64,000 bases of DNA from Dechloromonas sp. HYN0024 (GTDB lineage: Bacteria; Pseudomonadota; Gammaproteobacteria; Burkholderiales; Rhodocyclaceae): positions 2,922,001 through 2,986,000 of the forward strand of contig NZ_CP031842.1 of NCBI RefSeq assembly GCF_003441615.1. The letters are read 5' to 3'. How positions within the stretch are numbered: the first letter of the stretch is position 1; each line of letters begins with the position of its first letter. The notes under the pieces were generated by a model. It worked only from the letters and a program-made list of their open reading frames with translations, did no database searches and was not told where the DNA came from. A program made the translations under genes and the position numbers. Below are positions 35,213-43,783 of this stretch, one piece after another.

Positions 35213-36240
35213 TTCAGCAGTCCTCTTTCACGCGCCATGCTCATGGCAGTGTCTTCAATCATGTCTTCCTGCCCGCCAACCATGCCGCGACGGCCCAGTT
35301 CGACCAGGATGTCGCGGGCCGGCACGCCGTACTTGACGGAGGCCCGCTTGGCGAACAACAGGAAGGAGCCATAGACGCCGGCATAGCCGAGGGTCAGGGC
35401 ATCACGGTCGATACGGATCGGGAAGTCCATCATCGGCACGACGAGGTCTTCGGCGACGTCGGTGATCTTGGCGACATCAACGCCCGTTTCGATACCCATC
35501 AGGCTGCACACGGCGATCAGCACTTCCATCGGCGTATTGCCAGCACCGGCACCCAGACCAGCGGCGGCGGCGTCAATGCGGTTGGCCCCGACTTCAATGG
35601 CGGCGATGGAGTTGGCGACACCCATGGCCAGGTTGTGGTGGCCGTGGAAGCCGAGTTCGGTTTCCGGCTTGAGCGCCGCACGCACGGCGCCGAGGCGTTC
35701 CTTGACGCCTTCCGGCAGCAGATGGCCGGCCGAATCGGTAACGTAGATACAGTTGGCGCCGTAGCCTTCCATCAGCTTGGCCTGGGTGACCAGACCTTCG
35801 GCACTGTTCATGTGGGCCATCATCAGGAAGCCGACGGTGTCCATCTCGAGCTTGCGCGCCATGGTGATGTGCTGCTCGGAGACGTCTGCCTCGGTACAGT
35901 GGGTGGCGACGCGGATGGTGTTCACACCCAGGTCACGCGCCATCTTGAGGTGATCGACCGTGCCGATGCCGGGCAGGAGCAGGGCCGAGACCTTGGCCTT
36001 CTTCATCTTGGGGATGACGGTGCCGAGGTATTCCTCATCGGTATGGGCCGGGAAGCCGTAGTTGACCGAGGAACCACCGAGGCCGTCACCGTGGGTGACT
36101 TCGATGAGCGGAATGCCGGCTTCGTCGAGGCCGGTGGCGATGCTGACCATCTGGTCCAGCGTCATGAGGTGACGCTTGGGATGCATGCCATCGCGCAGGG
36201 TCATGTCATGGACGGTAATTTTCTTGCCGCGTAGGGTCAT
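35209..36240 (-). CDS. dmpG: 4-hydroxy-2-oxovalerate aldolase (set 2)
   Basis: 343 residues. [19 protein letters not shown] (catalytic Arg, metal Asp), [15 protein letters not shown] (metal His pair) and [18 protein letters not shown], with the C-terminal DmpF-contact domain. It acts with DmpF at 36258 to give pyruvate and acetyl-CoA. AAGGAG precedes the start. Confidence 0.96.
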   Translation of the reverse strand: MTLRGKKITVHDMTLRDGMHPKRHLMTLDQMVSIATGLDEAGIPLIEVTHGDGLGGSSVNYGFPAHTDEEYLGTVIPKMKKAKVSALLLPGIGTVDHLKMARDLGVNTIRVATHCTEADVSEQHITMARKLEMDTVGFLMMAHMNSAEGLVTQAKLMEGYGANCIYVTDSAGHLLPEGVKERLGAVRAALKPETELGFHGHHNLAMGVANSIAAIEVGANRIDAAAAGLGAGAGNTPMEVLIAVCSLMGIETGVDVAKITDVAEDLVVPMMDFPIRIDRDALTLGYAGVYGSFLLFAKRASVKYGVPARDILVELGRRGMVGGQEDMIEDTAMSMARERGLLK

Positions 36241-36257
36241 GTTTTTCTCCTTATTCC

Positions 36258-37172
36258 TTAGGCGACGACGGGCTCAAGCTTGAGCGTGCCCTTGATCATT
36301 TCTTCGGCGAACATCTCGGCGGTGCGCGCACCAGCGGCAGTCATGATGTCGAGGTTGCCGGCGTAGGTCGGCAGGAAGTCGCCCAGACCCGTGACTTCCA
36401 TGTAAACCGAGACACGCTTGCCATCAAAGACCGGGCCATTGACCAGGCGGTAGCCCGGCACGTACTTCTGGACTTCCTTGATCATGGCGTGGATCGATTC
36501 GGTGATCTTGGCCTGGTCGGGTTCGGTCTCGGTCAGGCAATGTACGGTGTCGCGCATGACGAGCGGCGGTTCGGCCGGGTTGATGATGATGATGGCCTTG
36601 CCCTTCTTGGCGCCCCCGACCTTCTCAACCGCACCGGCGGTGGTGCGGGTGAATTCGTCGATGTTCTTGCGGGTACCGGGACCGGCAGACTTGGAAGACA
36701 CCGTGGCGACGATTTCGCCGTAGGCGACCGACTGGACGCGGGAAACCGCAGCGACCATCGGAATGGTGGCCTGGCCACCGCAGGTGACCATGTTGACGTT
36801 CATTTCACGCTTGCCAACGTGTTCGATGAGATTGACCGGCGGCACGCAGTAGGGGCCGATGGCGGCCGGCGTCAGGTCGATCATGAGGACGCCCAGGGCG
36901 TTCAGCTTGCGGCTGTTCTCGGCATGGACGTAGGCGGAAGTCGCGTCGAAGGCGATCTGCACGTTGTCGGCGAGAACGTGCGGCAGGAAGCCGTCGACAC
37001 CGGTCGAACAGGTCTTCAGGCCCATCTCGGCGGCACGCTTGAGGCCTTCGGATTCCGGGTCGATACCGATCATCCAGACCGGGTCAAGGAAGGGGCTGCG
37101 CTTCAACTTGTAGAGCAGGTCGGTCCCGATATTGCCTGGGCCGATCAGGGCGCATTTGATTTTTTGGGTCAT
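36258..37172 (-). CDS. dmpF: Acylating acetaldehyde dehydrogenase (set 2)
   Basis: 304 residues from the ATG at 37172; AAGGA lies 8 nt upstream, and a TTG just before it is less likely. [16 protein letters not shown] for NAD binding and catalytic Cys in [14 protein letters not shown]. Downstream of the SDR gene, upstream of dmpG. Confidence 0.96.
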   Translation of the reverse strand: MTQKIKCALIGPGNIGTDLLYKLKRSPFLDPVWMIGIDPESEGLKRAAEMGLKTCSTGVDGFLPHVLADNVQIAFDATSAYVHAENSRKLNALGVLMIDLTPAAIGPYCVPPVNLIEHVGKREMNVNMVTCGGQATIPMVAAVSRVQSVAYGEIVATVSSKSAGPGTRKNIDEFTRTTAGAVEKVGGAKKGKAIIIINPAEPPLVMRDTVHCLTETEPDQAKITESIHAMIKEVQKYVPGYRLVNGPVFDGKRVSVYMEVTGLGDFLPTYAGNLDIMTAAGARTAEMFAEEMIKGTLKLEPVVA

Positions 37173-37196
37173 CAATATTTCCTTATTGATCGTGGT

Positions 37197-37991
37197 TCAG
37201 CAGATGGTGGAGACAATCCCGCCCTCGACGCGCAGCGCGGCGCCCGTCGTTGCCGCCGCTCTGGCGCTGCAGACGTAGGCGACGAGCGCGGCGACTTCGG
37301 CCGGATCGATCATGCGTTTGAGAATGGAACTCGGGCGGCCCTCGGCGAAGAAGCGGCGCTCCATTTCATCGAGGCTGATGCCGGAATCGGCAGCCAGCTT
37401 GCCAAAGAAATCAGCGACACCTTCCGAACGGGTCGGGCCGGGCAGCACGGCATTGACCGTGACACCGGTACCGGCGCAGCTCTGGGCCAGACCGCGGGAG
37501 ACAGCCAGTTGGGCCGACTTGGTCATGCCGTAATGAACCATCTCGCCCGGCGTGTTGATACCGGACTCGCTGGAGATGAAAACGATGCGCCCCCAGTTGG
37601 CGACCTTCATCGCCGGCAGATAATGACGGGCCAGTCGGACACCGCTCATCACATTGACGTCAAAGAAACGTTGCCACTCGCTGTCGGCAATCGCCTCGAA
37701 AGGCACGGGGTCGAAAATCCCCAGATTGTTGACCAGGATGTCGGCCTGCGGACAGGCGGCAAACAAACTCTGGCAACCTTCAGCCGTCGCCAGATCGGCG
37801 GCGATGCCTTGCACCTCGGCTGCAGGAATGGCCGCCTTGAGGCGAGCCACAGCATCTGCCACGGCTGACACTGTACGGCCGTTGATCACGACCTGAGCAC
37901 CTTCACGGGCCAGTTCGCAGGCGATGGCGAAGCCGATACCCTTGGTCGAACCGCTGACCAGGGCGCGCTTGCCGGAAATTTGCAGGTCCAT
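37197..37991 (-). CDS. Classical short-chain dehydrogenase in the set-2 meta operon
   Basis: 264 residues from the ATG at 37991. The motifs are complete: SGSTKGIGFAIA for NAD(P), NNLGIF, catalytic Ser in VFISSESG, and YGMTK (YxxxK). It lies between dmpE and dmpF, where the classical dmp operon has no gene. It is not closely similar to the degenerate SDR of set 1. A role in oxidising or reducing a pathway alcohol or aldehyde, or an alternative aromatic substrate, is possible; substrate unknown. Confidence 0.9.
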   Translation of the reverse strand: MDLQISGKRALVSGSTKGIGFAIACELAREGAQVVINGRTVSAVADAVARLKAAIPAAEVQGIAADLATAEGCQSLFAACPQADILVNNLGIFDPVPFEAIADSEWQRFFDVNVMSGVRLARHYLPAMKVANWGRIVFISSESGINTPGEMVHYGMTKSAQLAVSRGLAQSCAGTGVTVNAVLPGPTRSEGVADFFGKLAADSGISLDEMERRFFAEGRPSSILKRMIDPAEVAALVAYVCSARAAATTGAALRVEGGIVSTIC

Positions 37992-38001
37992 GGCCGGGCG
38001 C

Positions 38002-38784
38002 TTAAACGAAACGCACCGAGCAGCCACCGAGGCCACCGATGGTCATGCGCAGGTTGTCGCCCTTGACGACAGGGACCATGGCGCCCATCGCACCGGACAA
38101 CACGATGTCGCCAGCCTTGAGCGCAATGCCCAGCTTGCCCAGGGTGTTTGTCAACCAGACCATGGCATTGACCGGATGACCCATGGTCGCCGCACCGGCG
38201 CCGGTGACGACGATTTCGCCATTCTTCTCAAGGACCATGCCGCACAGGCCAAGGTCGATGTCATTGATATCGACGAGTTGATCGCCCAGGACGAAGACAC
38301 CGCAGGAAGCGTTGTCGGCGACGGTGTCCTGGATCTTGATTTTCCAGTCGGTGATGCGCGAATCGACGATCTCGAAACAGGCCATGACACCTTCGGTTGC
38401 GGCCAGCACATCGGCAGCGGTAACGCCCGGGCCTTGCAGATCCTTCTTGAGCAGGAAGGCGATTTCACCTTCGGCTTTCGGCTGGATCAGGGTGCTCATC
38501 TCGATGGATTCGCCCTCGTTGTAAACCATGCCGTCGAGCAGGTAGCCGAAGTCCGGCTGATGCACGCCGAGCAGGTTCATGACCGGCTTGCTGGTGACGC
38601 CGATCTTCTTGCCGATGACGCGCTCACCCTTGGCCAGCCGACGCGACAGCATCTGCTGCTGGATATGATAGGCATCCTCGATGGTGATATCGAAGCCGCG
38701 CGAGGTCAGCGGGCTGACCGTCTTGCCGGCCACCAGGGCTTCGTAGAGTTCGTCGCCGAGTTGGGTGATTTGCGATTGTTCCAT
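38002..38784 (-). CDS. dmpE: 2-hydroxypent-2,4-dienoate hydratase (set 2)
   Basis: 260 residues. GKKIGVTSKPVMNLLGVHQPDFGYLLDGMVY, QPKAEGEIAFLLKKDLQGPG and DSRITDWKIKIQDTVADNASCGVFVLG identify the hydratase branch. Located between dmpD (23-bp gap) and the SDR gene. Confidence 0.94.
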   Translation of the reverse strand: MEQSQITQLGDELYEALVAGKTVSPLTSRGFDITIEDAYHIQQQMLSRRLAKGERVIGKKIGVTSKPVMNLLGVHQPDFGYLLDGMVYNEGESIEMSTLIQPKAEGEIAFLLKKDLQGPGVTAADVLAATEGVMACFEIVDSRITDWKIKIQDTVADNASCGVFVLGDQLVDINDIDLGLCGMVLEKNGEIVVTGAGAATMGHPVNAMVWLTNTLGKLGIALKAGDIVLSGAMGAMVPVVKGDNLRMTIGGLGGCSVRFV

Positions 38785-38807
38785 GATGCTTTCTCGTGTT
38801 TTTTCGG

Positions 38808-39644
38808 TTATCCGGCCAGAAAATTGCTGACCAGCAAGTTGAAATCGCGGTTGTGTTCAATCTGGACCCAGTGCCCGCAGCGCCCGAAGACATGCAGCTG
38901 CGAGTCCTCGATCCAGCGATTAAGCGTCAGCGAATTGGCGAGCGGGATGACCCGGTCGTCGCGGCCGTGGATGACCAGGGTCGGGTGCTTGATCGCCTTG
39001 ATGTCCGCCTCGGCACTGGCCATGGCATCCACCCAGCGCTGGCGCGGGGCGGGGAACATGGCCGAGAAGGACTCCTGGAAACCGGGACGGATGCTGGCCT
39101 GATAGCGCAACTCGGCGAGTTCGTCATTCACCAGGCTGCGATCGTGGGCGAAGATGTCGAGCAGGCTGCGCATGGCCGCCAGCGACGGCTCATAACCCCA
39201 CACCGCATCGAGTTCCGGCGTAATTTCAAACGGCACGCCGACGCTGCCCATCAGCACCAGCTTGCGCACGCGCTGCGGGTGGCGGATGGCCAGGGCCAGA
39301 GCGATGGCCCCGCCGAAGGAATTACCGATGAGGTCGGTCTGTTCGATACCCAGCGCATCGAGCAGGCCGACGGCGTGGTTTACCCAGCCATCGACACCGT
39401 ACTCAATACCGGCCGGCCGCTCGGTGTAGCCAAAGCCAACCATGTCGGGGGCAATCGCCCGCCGGGTCTTGCCCAGTTCGGGCAGGACCAGACGCCAGTT
39501 GGCCCATGCCGTGACGCCCGGCCCGGAGCCGTGGACGAGCAGTACCGGCAGATCATTGCCAGATACGGCACCGACATCGTGATAGTTGGTATCGATACCG
39601 CCCGCCACAATGCGGCGGCCGATTTCGGGAGAAGTTGCCGACAT
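38808..39644 (-). CDS. dmpD: 2-hydroxymuconic semialdehyde hydrolase
   Basis: 278 residues from the ATG at 39644 (AAGG upstream). Alpha/beta hydrolase: oxyanion region LVHGSGPGVTAWANW, nucleophile elbow GNSFGGA, acid in HGRDDRVIP and catalytic His in FGRCGHWVQIEHN. It hydrolyses ring-cleavage products of meta-methyl-type or ketone-forming catechols to 2-hydroxypent-2,4-dienoate and an acid. Only set 2 has this gene. Confidence 0.94.
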   Translation of the reverse strand: MSATSPEIGRRIVAGGIDTNYHDVGAVSGNDLPVLLVHGSGPGVTAWANWRLVLPELGKTRRAIAPDMVGFGYTERPAGIEYGVDGWVNHAVGLLDALGIEQTDLIGNSFGGAIALALAIRHPQRVRKLVLMGSVGVPFEITPELDAVWGYEPSLAAMRSLLDIFAHDRSLVNDELAELRYQASIRPGFQESFSAMFPAPRQRWVDAMASAEADIKAIKHPTLVIHGRDDRVIPLANSLTLNRWIEDSQLHVFGRCGHWVQIEHNRDFNLLVSNFLAG

Positions 39645-39654
39645 GCTCAGCGCC

Positions 39655-41109
39655 TTACAGCTTGATACAGACGTTCTTGAGTTCGGTGTAGAACTCAAGT
39701 GAATGAACGCCACCTTCGCGGCCGATACCGGACTGCTTGGCACCGCCGAAGGGGGTACGCAGATCACGCAGGAACCAGCTGTTGACCCAGACCAGACCGA
39801 CTTCCATCTGCGCCGCGACACGGTGGGCGCGGTTGATGTTCTGGGTGAACACCGAGGCGGCCAGACCGTAGGTCGTGTTGTTGGCGCGAGCGATGACTTC
39901 GTCTTCGCTATCGAAAGGCATGATGGTCGTGCACGGCCCGAAGATTTCTTCCCGAACAACCGTGGCGTTGTCATCCAGACCCGTCCAGATGGTCGGCTGA
40001 ACCCAGGCACCATTAGCGAGATCGCCCGGCATCTGGGGAATACCGCCGCCGGTGACAACGGTGGCGCCTTCATCGACGGCCTTCTTGTAATACGACAGCA
40101 CCTTGTCGCGATGTTCCTGGCTGACCAGCGGTCCCATATTGGTGGCCGGGTCGCTCGGCACACCGAGCTTGAGCTTCTCGGTGCCGACTTTCATGCGGGC
40201 GACGAATTCTTCAAAAATCGGGCGCTCGACATAGACGCGCTCGGTACCCAGGCAGACCTGGCCGCAATTGGCGAAACAGGAACGCAGAGTGGCTTCGATG
40301 GCGACATCGAGGTCGGCGTCGGCAAAGACGATGCCCGGATTCTTGCCGCCCATTTCCAGCGACACCGGACGCGAACCATGAGCCGCAGCCTTGTTAATGA
40401 TTTCGCCGGTACGCGTTTCACCGGTGAAGGTGATGGCATTGACCTTCTGATTGGTGGTGAGAAATTCACCAGCCGAATTCGGGCCGAAACCATGCACGAC
40501 GTTATAGACGCCCTTGGGCACGCCACAGGCATTCATCACTTCGCCGAGTAGCGTAGCGGTGGACGGCGTTTCTTCCGACGGCTTGACGACAACCGTGTTG
40601 CCGCATGCCAGGGCCGGGCCGACCTTCCAGGTCATGAGCAGGAGCGGCAGGTTCCACGGACAAACCACACCGACGACACCGACCGGGCGGCGGATCGCGT
40701 AGTTCAGCGCACCCTTGCCATCCGGCGTGGCCATTTCGAAGAATTCGGTCGGTGCATTCTTGATGACGTCGGCGAAAATCTTGAAGTTGGCAGCACCGCG
40801 CGGGATGTCGATGTGCGAGGCGAGGCTCTTCGGCTTGCCGGTATCGGCACATTCGGCTTCGAGGAACTCATCGAAGCGGCGCGTGATCTCGTCGGCCACC
40901 TTGTTGAGGATGTCGGTGCGCTCGACCACGGTCATCTTGCCCCACGGCCCCTTCAGGGCGTCGTGGGCAGCCTGGACGGCGGCATCAACTTCTGCCTTGC
41001 CGGCTTCATGGACCATGCCGATGATCGAGTTATCGAGCGGCGTGCGCTTTTCGAACTGCTTGGCAGTGGCGACGAATTCGCCGTTGATGAAATTTAGGAT
41101 CTGTTTCAT
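39655..41109 (-). CDS. dmpC: 2-hydroxymuconic semialdehyde dehydrogenase (set 2)
   Basis: 484 residues. VVCPWNLPLLLMTWKVGPAL, FTGETRTGEIIN, LEMGGKNPGIVFADAD and NCGQVCLGTERVYVE carry the Asn, Glu and Cys of aldehyde dehydrogenases. It starts 31 bp after the GlcG-like gene and ends 10 bp before dmpD. Confidence 0.95.
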   Translation of the reverse strand: MKQILNFINGEFVATAKQFEKRTPLDNSIIGMVHEAGKAEVDAAVQAAHDALKGPWGKMTVVERTDILNKVADEITRRFDEFLEAECADTGKPKSLASHIDIPRGAANFKIFADVIKNAPTEFFEMATPDGKGALNYAIRRPVGVVGVVCPWNLPLLLMTWKVGPALACGNTVVVKPSEETPSTATLLGEVMNACGVPKGVYNVVHGFGPNSAGEFLTTNQKVNAITFTGETRTGEIINKAAAHGSRPVSLEMGGKNPGIVFADADLDVAIEATLRSCFANCGQVCLGTERVYVERPIFEEFVARMKVGTEKLKLGVPSDPATNMGPLVSQEHRDKVLSYYKKAVDEGATVVTGGGIPQMPGDLANGAWVQPTIWTGLDDNATVVREEIFGPCTTIMPFDSEDEVIARANNTTYGLAASVFTQNINRAHRVAAQMEVGLVWVNSWFLRDLRTPFGGAKQSGIGREGGVHSLEFYTELKNVCIKL

Positions 41110-41140
41110 ACCCTTGTTGTTCCCTTGTTATTTGCGCGGC

Positions 41141-41563
41141 TCAAGCCAGACCAATAGCCGCCAGGCCGGCCCGCGCGCATTCTTCATCTTCGGCTTCGGA
41201 GGCACCGGAAACACCGATGCCACCCAGCCAGTCACCCTTGCCCACCGGCAAACCGCCACCAAAGACAATGAGGCGGGGCTGGGCAGCAAAGCCCAGCTTC
41301 ATGCCTTCATCGTGACCAATCGCCCCCATCCACGCCTTGGTCGGAAAGCCAAAGCTGGCCGAGGTGTAGGCTTTGTCGATGGCAAGATCGATGGAATGGA
41401 TGAAGGCCCCGGGCATGCGCAGGAAGGCCATGAGATTGCCGCCGCGATCGACCACGGCGACATTGATCTTCCAGCCCTGAGCGGTGGCATGCGCCACCGC
41501 CGCTGCACAGGCGGCCGCAGCCGCCTCGGCTGAAATACCGGGGATCGTGGTGGCAACCTGCAT
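41141..41563 (-). CDS. GlcG/HbpS-family (DUF336) protein
   Basis: 140 residues. The start overlaps the dmpB stop by one base (TGATG). Family marks: AAAACAAAVAHATAQGWKINVAVVDRGGNLMAFLRMPGAF, DLAIDKAYTSASFGFPT and a C-terminal IGVSGASEAEDEECARAGL. Proteins of this family bind haem or small ligands and are recurrent passengers between catechol dioxygenase and semialdehyde dehydrogenase genes. The role in the pathway is not known. Confidence 0.88.
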   Translation of the reverse strand: MQVATTIPGISAEAAAAACAAAVAHATAQGWKINVAVVDRGGNLMAFLRMPGAFIHSIDLAIDKAYTSASFGFPTKAWMGAIGHDEGMKLGFAAQPRLIVFGGGLPVGKGDWLGGIGVSGASEAEDEECARAGLAAIGLA

Positions 41564-42489
41564 CAGGTCACGACGGTCAGGAAGCGGTCGTTGAGCTTGC
41601 GGTCATGGTAGAACACCGCCGCACCGACTTCGTCCATGGTCCACTTCGTCGGCTTCTGATCGGGGTAGGCATAGTTGCCACCACAGAAGGTTTCGAAACG
41701 GTTGCCATTCGGATCGAAGGCGTAAATCGTCGTGCCACGGGTCACGCCGTGACGCGTCGGTCCGATGTCGATCGAAACGCGGTTCATCGACATCAAGTCG
41801 GCGGCGCGCAGCACTTGTTCCCAGGTTTCGAGCAGGAAGGAAACGTGGTGCAGCTTGCCCGGTTCCGGATGGCGGACGAAGGCGATGTCATGGGCTTTGG
41901 TCGAGCACGACAGCCAAATGGCGAGATCCTGGTTGTCGTCGAGCGCGATATGTTCGACCAGATAGAAGCCGAGCACGTCCTGGAAGATGGCCTGGGCCTT
42001 TTCGATATCCGGACCGTAGAGCAGGCAGTGATCGAGACGGATCGGGGCGATGCCCTTTTCGGCGGAGGCACACCAGGCTTCCGGATTGAGTTCGCCCATC
42101 TCGTTGCCAATGGCGGTCTTTTGGGCATACAGCTCGATGTCGTGGCCGGTCGGCAGGGTGAAGCGGACGCGCTCGCCGGTTTCCATCAGTTCGCCGGCCG
42201 GGATGCGCTTGGTGGCAACGCCGTAGGCGTTCAGGTCCTTCTCCAGCTTGGCCAGCGTGGCATCGCTATCGACCTTGAACGCGAAGAAGTCGATACCGGC
42301 GGTATCGGCCTGACGCAGGATCACGCTGTTGTGATCGCGCTCTTCCCAGGTCTTGAAATAAACGCGGCCCTGAGCATCACGACCGGTTTCGATCAGGCCC
42401 AACACCTTCGAATAAAACTCAACGCTTTCTTCCATGTCGAGAACCCGCATCTGAGCGTGTCCGGGACGAAGTACGCCTGTCATTGCCAT
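41563..42489 (-). CDS. dmpB: Catechol 2,3-dioxygenase (set 2)
   Basis: 308 residues, AAAGGAG upstream. Fe(II) ligands: His in IRLDHCLLYGP, His in PGKLHHVSFLLETW, Glu in GNRFETFCGG. It aligns throughout with the set-1 enzyme but is clearly diverged, so substrate range may differ. First gene of the set-2 meta operon, behind a sigma-70-type promoter overlapped by inverted repeats. Confidence 0.96.
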   Translation of the reverse strand: MAMTGVLRPGHAQMRVLDMEESVEFYSKVLGLIETGRDAQGRVYFKTWEERDHNSVILRQADTAGIDFFAFKVDSDATLAKLEKDLNAYGVATKRIPAGELMETGERVRFTLPTGHDIELYAQKTAIGNEMGELNPEAWCASAEKGIAPIRLDHCLLYGPDIEKAQAIFQDVLGFYLVEHIALDDNQDLAIWLSCSTKAHDIAFVRHPEPGKLHHVSFLLETWEQVLRAADLMSMNRVSIDIGPTRHGVTRGTTIYAFDPNGNRFETFCGGNYAYPDQKPTKWTMDEVGAAVFYHDRKLNDRFLTVVT

Positions 42490-42534
42490 TTGTCTGCTCC
42501 TTTATTTTAGGTGTGATAACTGCACAAAAATCCA

Positions 42535-42563
42535 TGCAATCGATTTACTATAACGATATTGCA
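42535..42563. promoter_or_regulatory. Inverted repeat over the dmpB (set 2) -10 region, candidate GntR operator
   Basis: TGCAAT-N17-ATTGCA. It covers the proposed -10 (42553-42558) of the dmpB promoter in the gap between dmpB and the divergent GntR gene. Regulator assignment is by position only. Confidence 0.45.
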
Positions 42564-42581
42564 ACGCAATCTCGACGTCAA
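42553..42581 (-). promoter_or_regulatory. Sigma-70-type promoter of the set-2 meta operon
   Basis: On the minus strand TTGACG (42576-42581), 17-bp spacer, TATCGT (42553-42558), about 64 bp upstream of dmpB. The strong -35 and correct spacing argue for a repressible rather than sigma-54 promoter. Confidence 0.55.
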
Positions 42582-42598
42582 TACTTTTTCTCGAGATT
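42568..42598. promoter_or_regulatory. Second inverted repeat, candidate GntR operator
   Basis: AATCTCGA-N15-TCGAGATT spans the -35 of the dmpB promoter and the region upstream of the GntR gene, so it could let one repressor control both directions. Confidence 0.45.
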
Positions 42599-42676
42599 TT
42601 TGATGAGCCCCGAAAATATCGCCCAACAGGGTAGAATTTCGGAATCTGGTCAAACCACTGAACCGAACCTCTCGCC

Positions 42677-43390
42677 ATGACTAACAGCCCTTCCGCTGAC
42701 GACAGCCGCCCGGCCGAACCAAAGACCCTCGTCGAATCGGCCTACCGTGCCTTGCGCCGCGACATCATCGAAGGGCATCTCGCTCCCGGAGAGAAACTCC
42801 GGGTCGAGCACCTCAAGGACAACTACGGGGTCGGCGCCGGCACCTTGCGGGAGGCACTTTCCCTGCTCATTTCCGACGCCCTCGTGGTCAGCCAGGGGCA
42901 GCGCGGCTTTCGCGTCGCCCCGGTGTCCCTCGAAGACTTCGAAGACATCACCCAAACCCGCGTCATGCTCGAATGCGACGCCCTGCGCCAATCGATTGCC
43001 GCCGGCGACGATGCCTGGGAGGCCAACCTGCTGGCCGCCTTCCATCGCCTGACCAAGGCCGAGGAAAAGCGCATCGGCACCGACGACCGGGAAGAATGGG
43101 AAGAGCGCAACCGCATCTTTCACGAGGTGCTGATTTCGGCCTGTCCTTCGCGCTGGCTCAAACACTTTCTCTCCATCCTCTATCAGCAGGCTGAACGCTA
43201 TCGCCGCCTGTCGCTTTACCTGAAACCGATTCCCCGCGACATCCACGCCGAACATGACGCCCTGCTCCAGGCAGCGATGGCCCGCGATGCCGACAAGGCC
43301 ACCGCCCTCCTCGGTGAACACATCCTGCTCACCTTCCAGTCCGTCCAGCAGATCCCGAAAGACCAACTGAACGAGAAACTGGCCGCCTGA
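42677..43390 (+). CDS. GntR/FadR (FCD)-family regulator, AphS-like
   Basis: 237 residues. GntR winged HTH near the start (AYRALRRDIIEGHLAPGEKLRVEHLKDNYGVGAGTLREALSLL) and an FCD effector domain (FHEVLISACPSRWLKHFLSILYQQAERYR, HDALLQAAMARDADKATALLGEHI). It lies between the oxygenase and meta operons, divergent from dmpB and tail-to-tail with dmpQ (5-bp gap). GntR repressors (AphS) are known for phenol clusters in Comamonas; the same role here is inference. The start has only a weak ribosome site. Confidence 0.88.
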   Translation: MTNSPSADDSRPAEPKTLVESAYRALRRDIIEGHLAPGEKLRVEHLKDNYGVGAGTLREALSLLISDALVVSQGQRGFRVAPVSLEDFEDITQTRVMLECDALRQSIAAGDDAWEANLLAAFHRLTKAEEKRIGTDDREEWEERNRIFHEVLISACPSRWLKHFLSILYQQAERYRRLSLYLKPIPRDIHAEHDALLQAAMARDADKATALLGEHILLTFQSVQQIPKDQLNEKLAA

Positions 43391-43395
43391 ACGGC

Positions 43396-43764
43396 TTACC
43401 CTTCGTTAGAAGACGCTGCCGCCGACCACAAAGAGACAGGAGGGGGCGCCCCCTCCTGTGGCCGACAGACGTTCTTGGCCATTTTTCCCAGCACCTTGAG
43501 GGTAATGTCGCTGCTTGGCCGTACCCGGCAGGCCAGGACGCGATCCGCCGCTTCATCCTCGGCGCTCACGTACTCCCGGCTCATCACCCGCTTGACGTAG
43601 GTGCCGGCAGTAATCTCGACCTTGCAGACGCCGCAGCCACCGCCGCGACAGCCGACCGGAATGCCCTTCTTGCCCAGACGCTCCATGCCGACAAGCAGAG
43701 ATTCGCTCGGCGAACAGCGAAAGCTCTCGCCGGTTTCCTCGATCTGCACGGTGTAATAGATCAT
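43396..43764 (-). CDS. dmpQ: DmpQ/XylT-type 2Fe-2S ferredoxin
   Basis: 122 residues. The plant-type ferredoxin motif is CRGGGCGVCKVEI plus a distal Cys (RVLACRV). Ferredoxins of this type reactivate catechol 2,3-dioxygenase by reducing oxidised iron. The C-terminal 20-25 residues are longer than in the family and come from a segment holding a perfect 24-bp palindrome. Last gene of the dmpK operon, 19 bp after dmpP. Confidence 0.9.
   Translation of the reverse strand: MIYYTVQIEETGESFRCSPSESLLVGMERLGKKGIPVGCRGGGCGVCKVEITAGTYVKRVMSREYVSAEDEAADRVLACRVRPSSDITLKVLGKMAKNVCRPQEGAPPPVSLWSAAASSNEG
43436..43459. repeat. Perfect 24-bp palindrome in the 3' end of dmpQ
   Basis: Two 12-bp arms (ACAGGAGGGGGC and its complement) meet with no spacer. 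It lies inside the dmpQ coding end, 46 bp past the convergent GntR stop. GC-rich, without a T-run on either strand; it may still block readthrough between the converging units. Confidence 0.6.
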
Positions 43765-43783
43765 CGATCGCTCCCGGCCCGGT

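Noticed and set aside
38808-40163. 451-residue frame extending dmpD upstream
   Set aside because: The first 170 residues run out of frame through dmpC. The ATG at 39644 gives a normal-length hydrolase.
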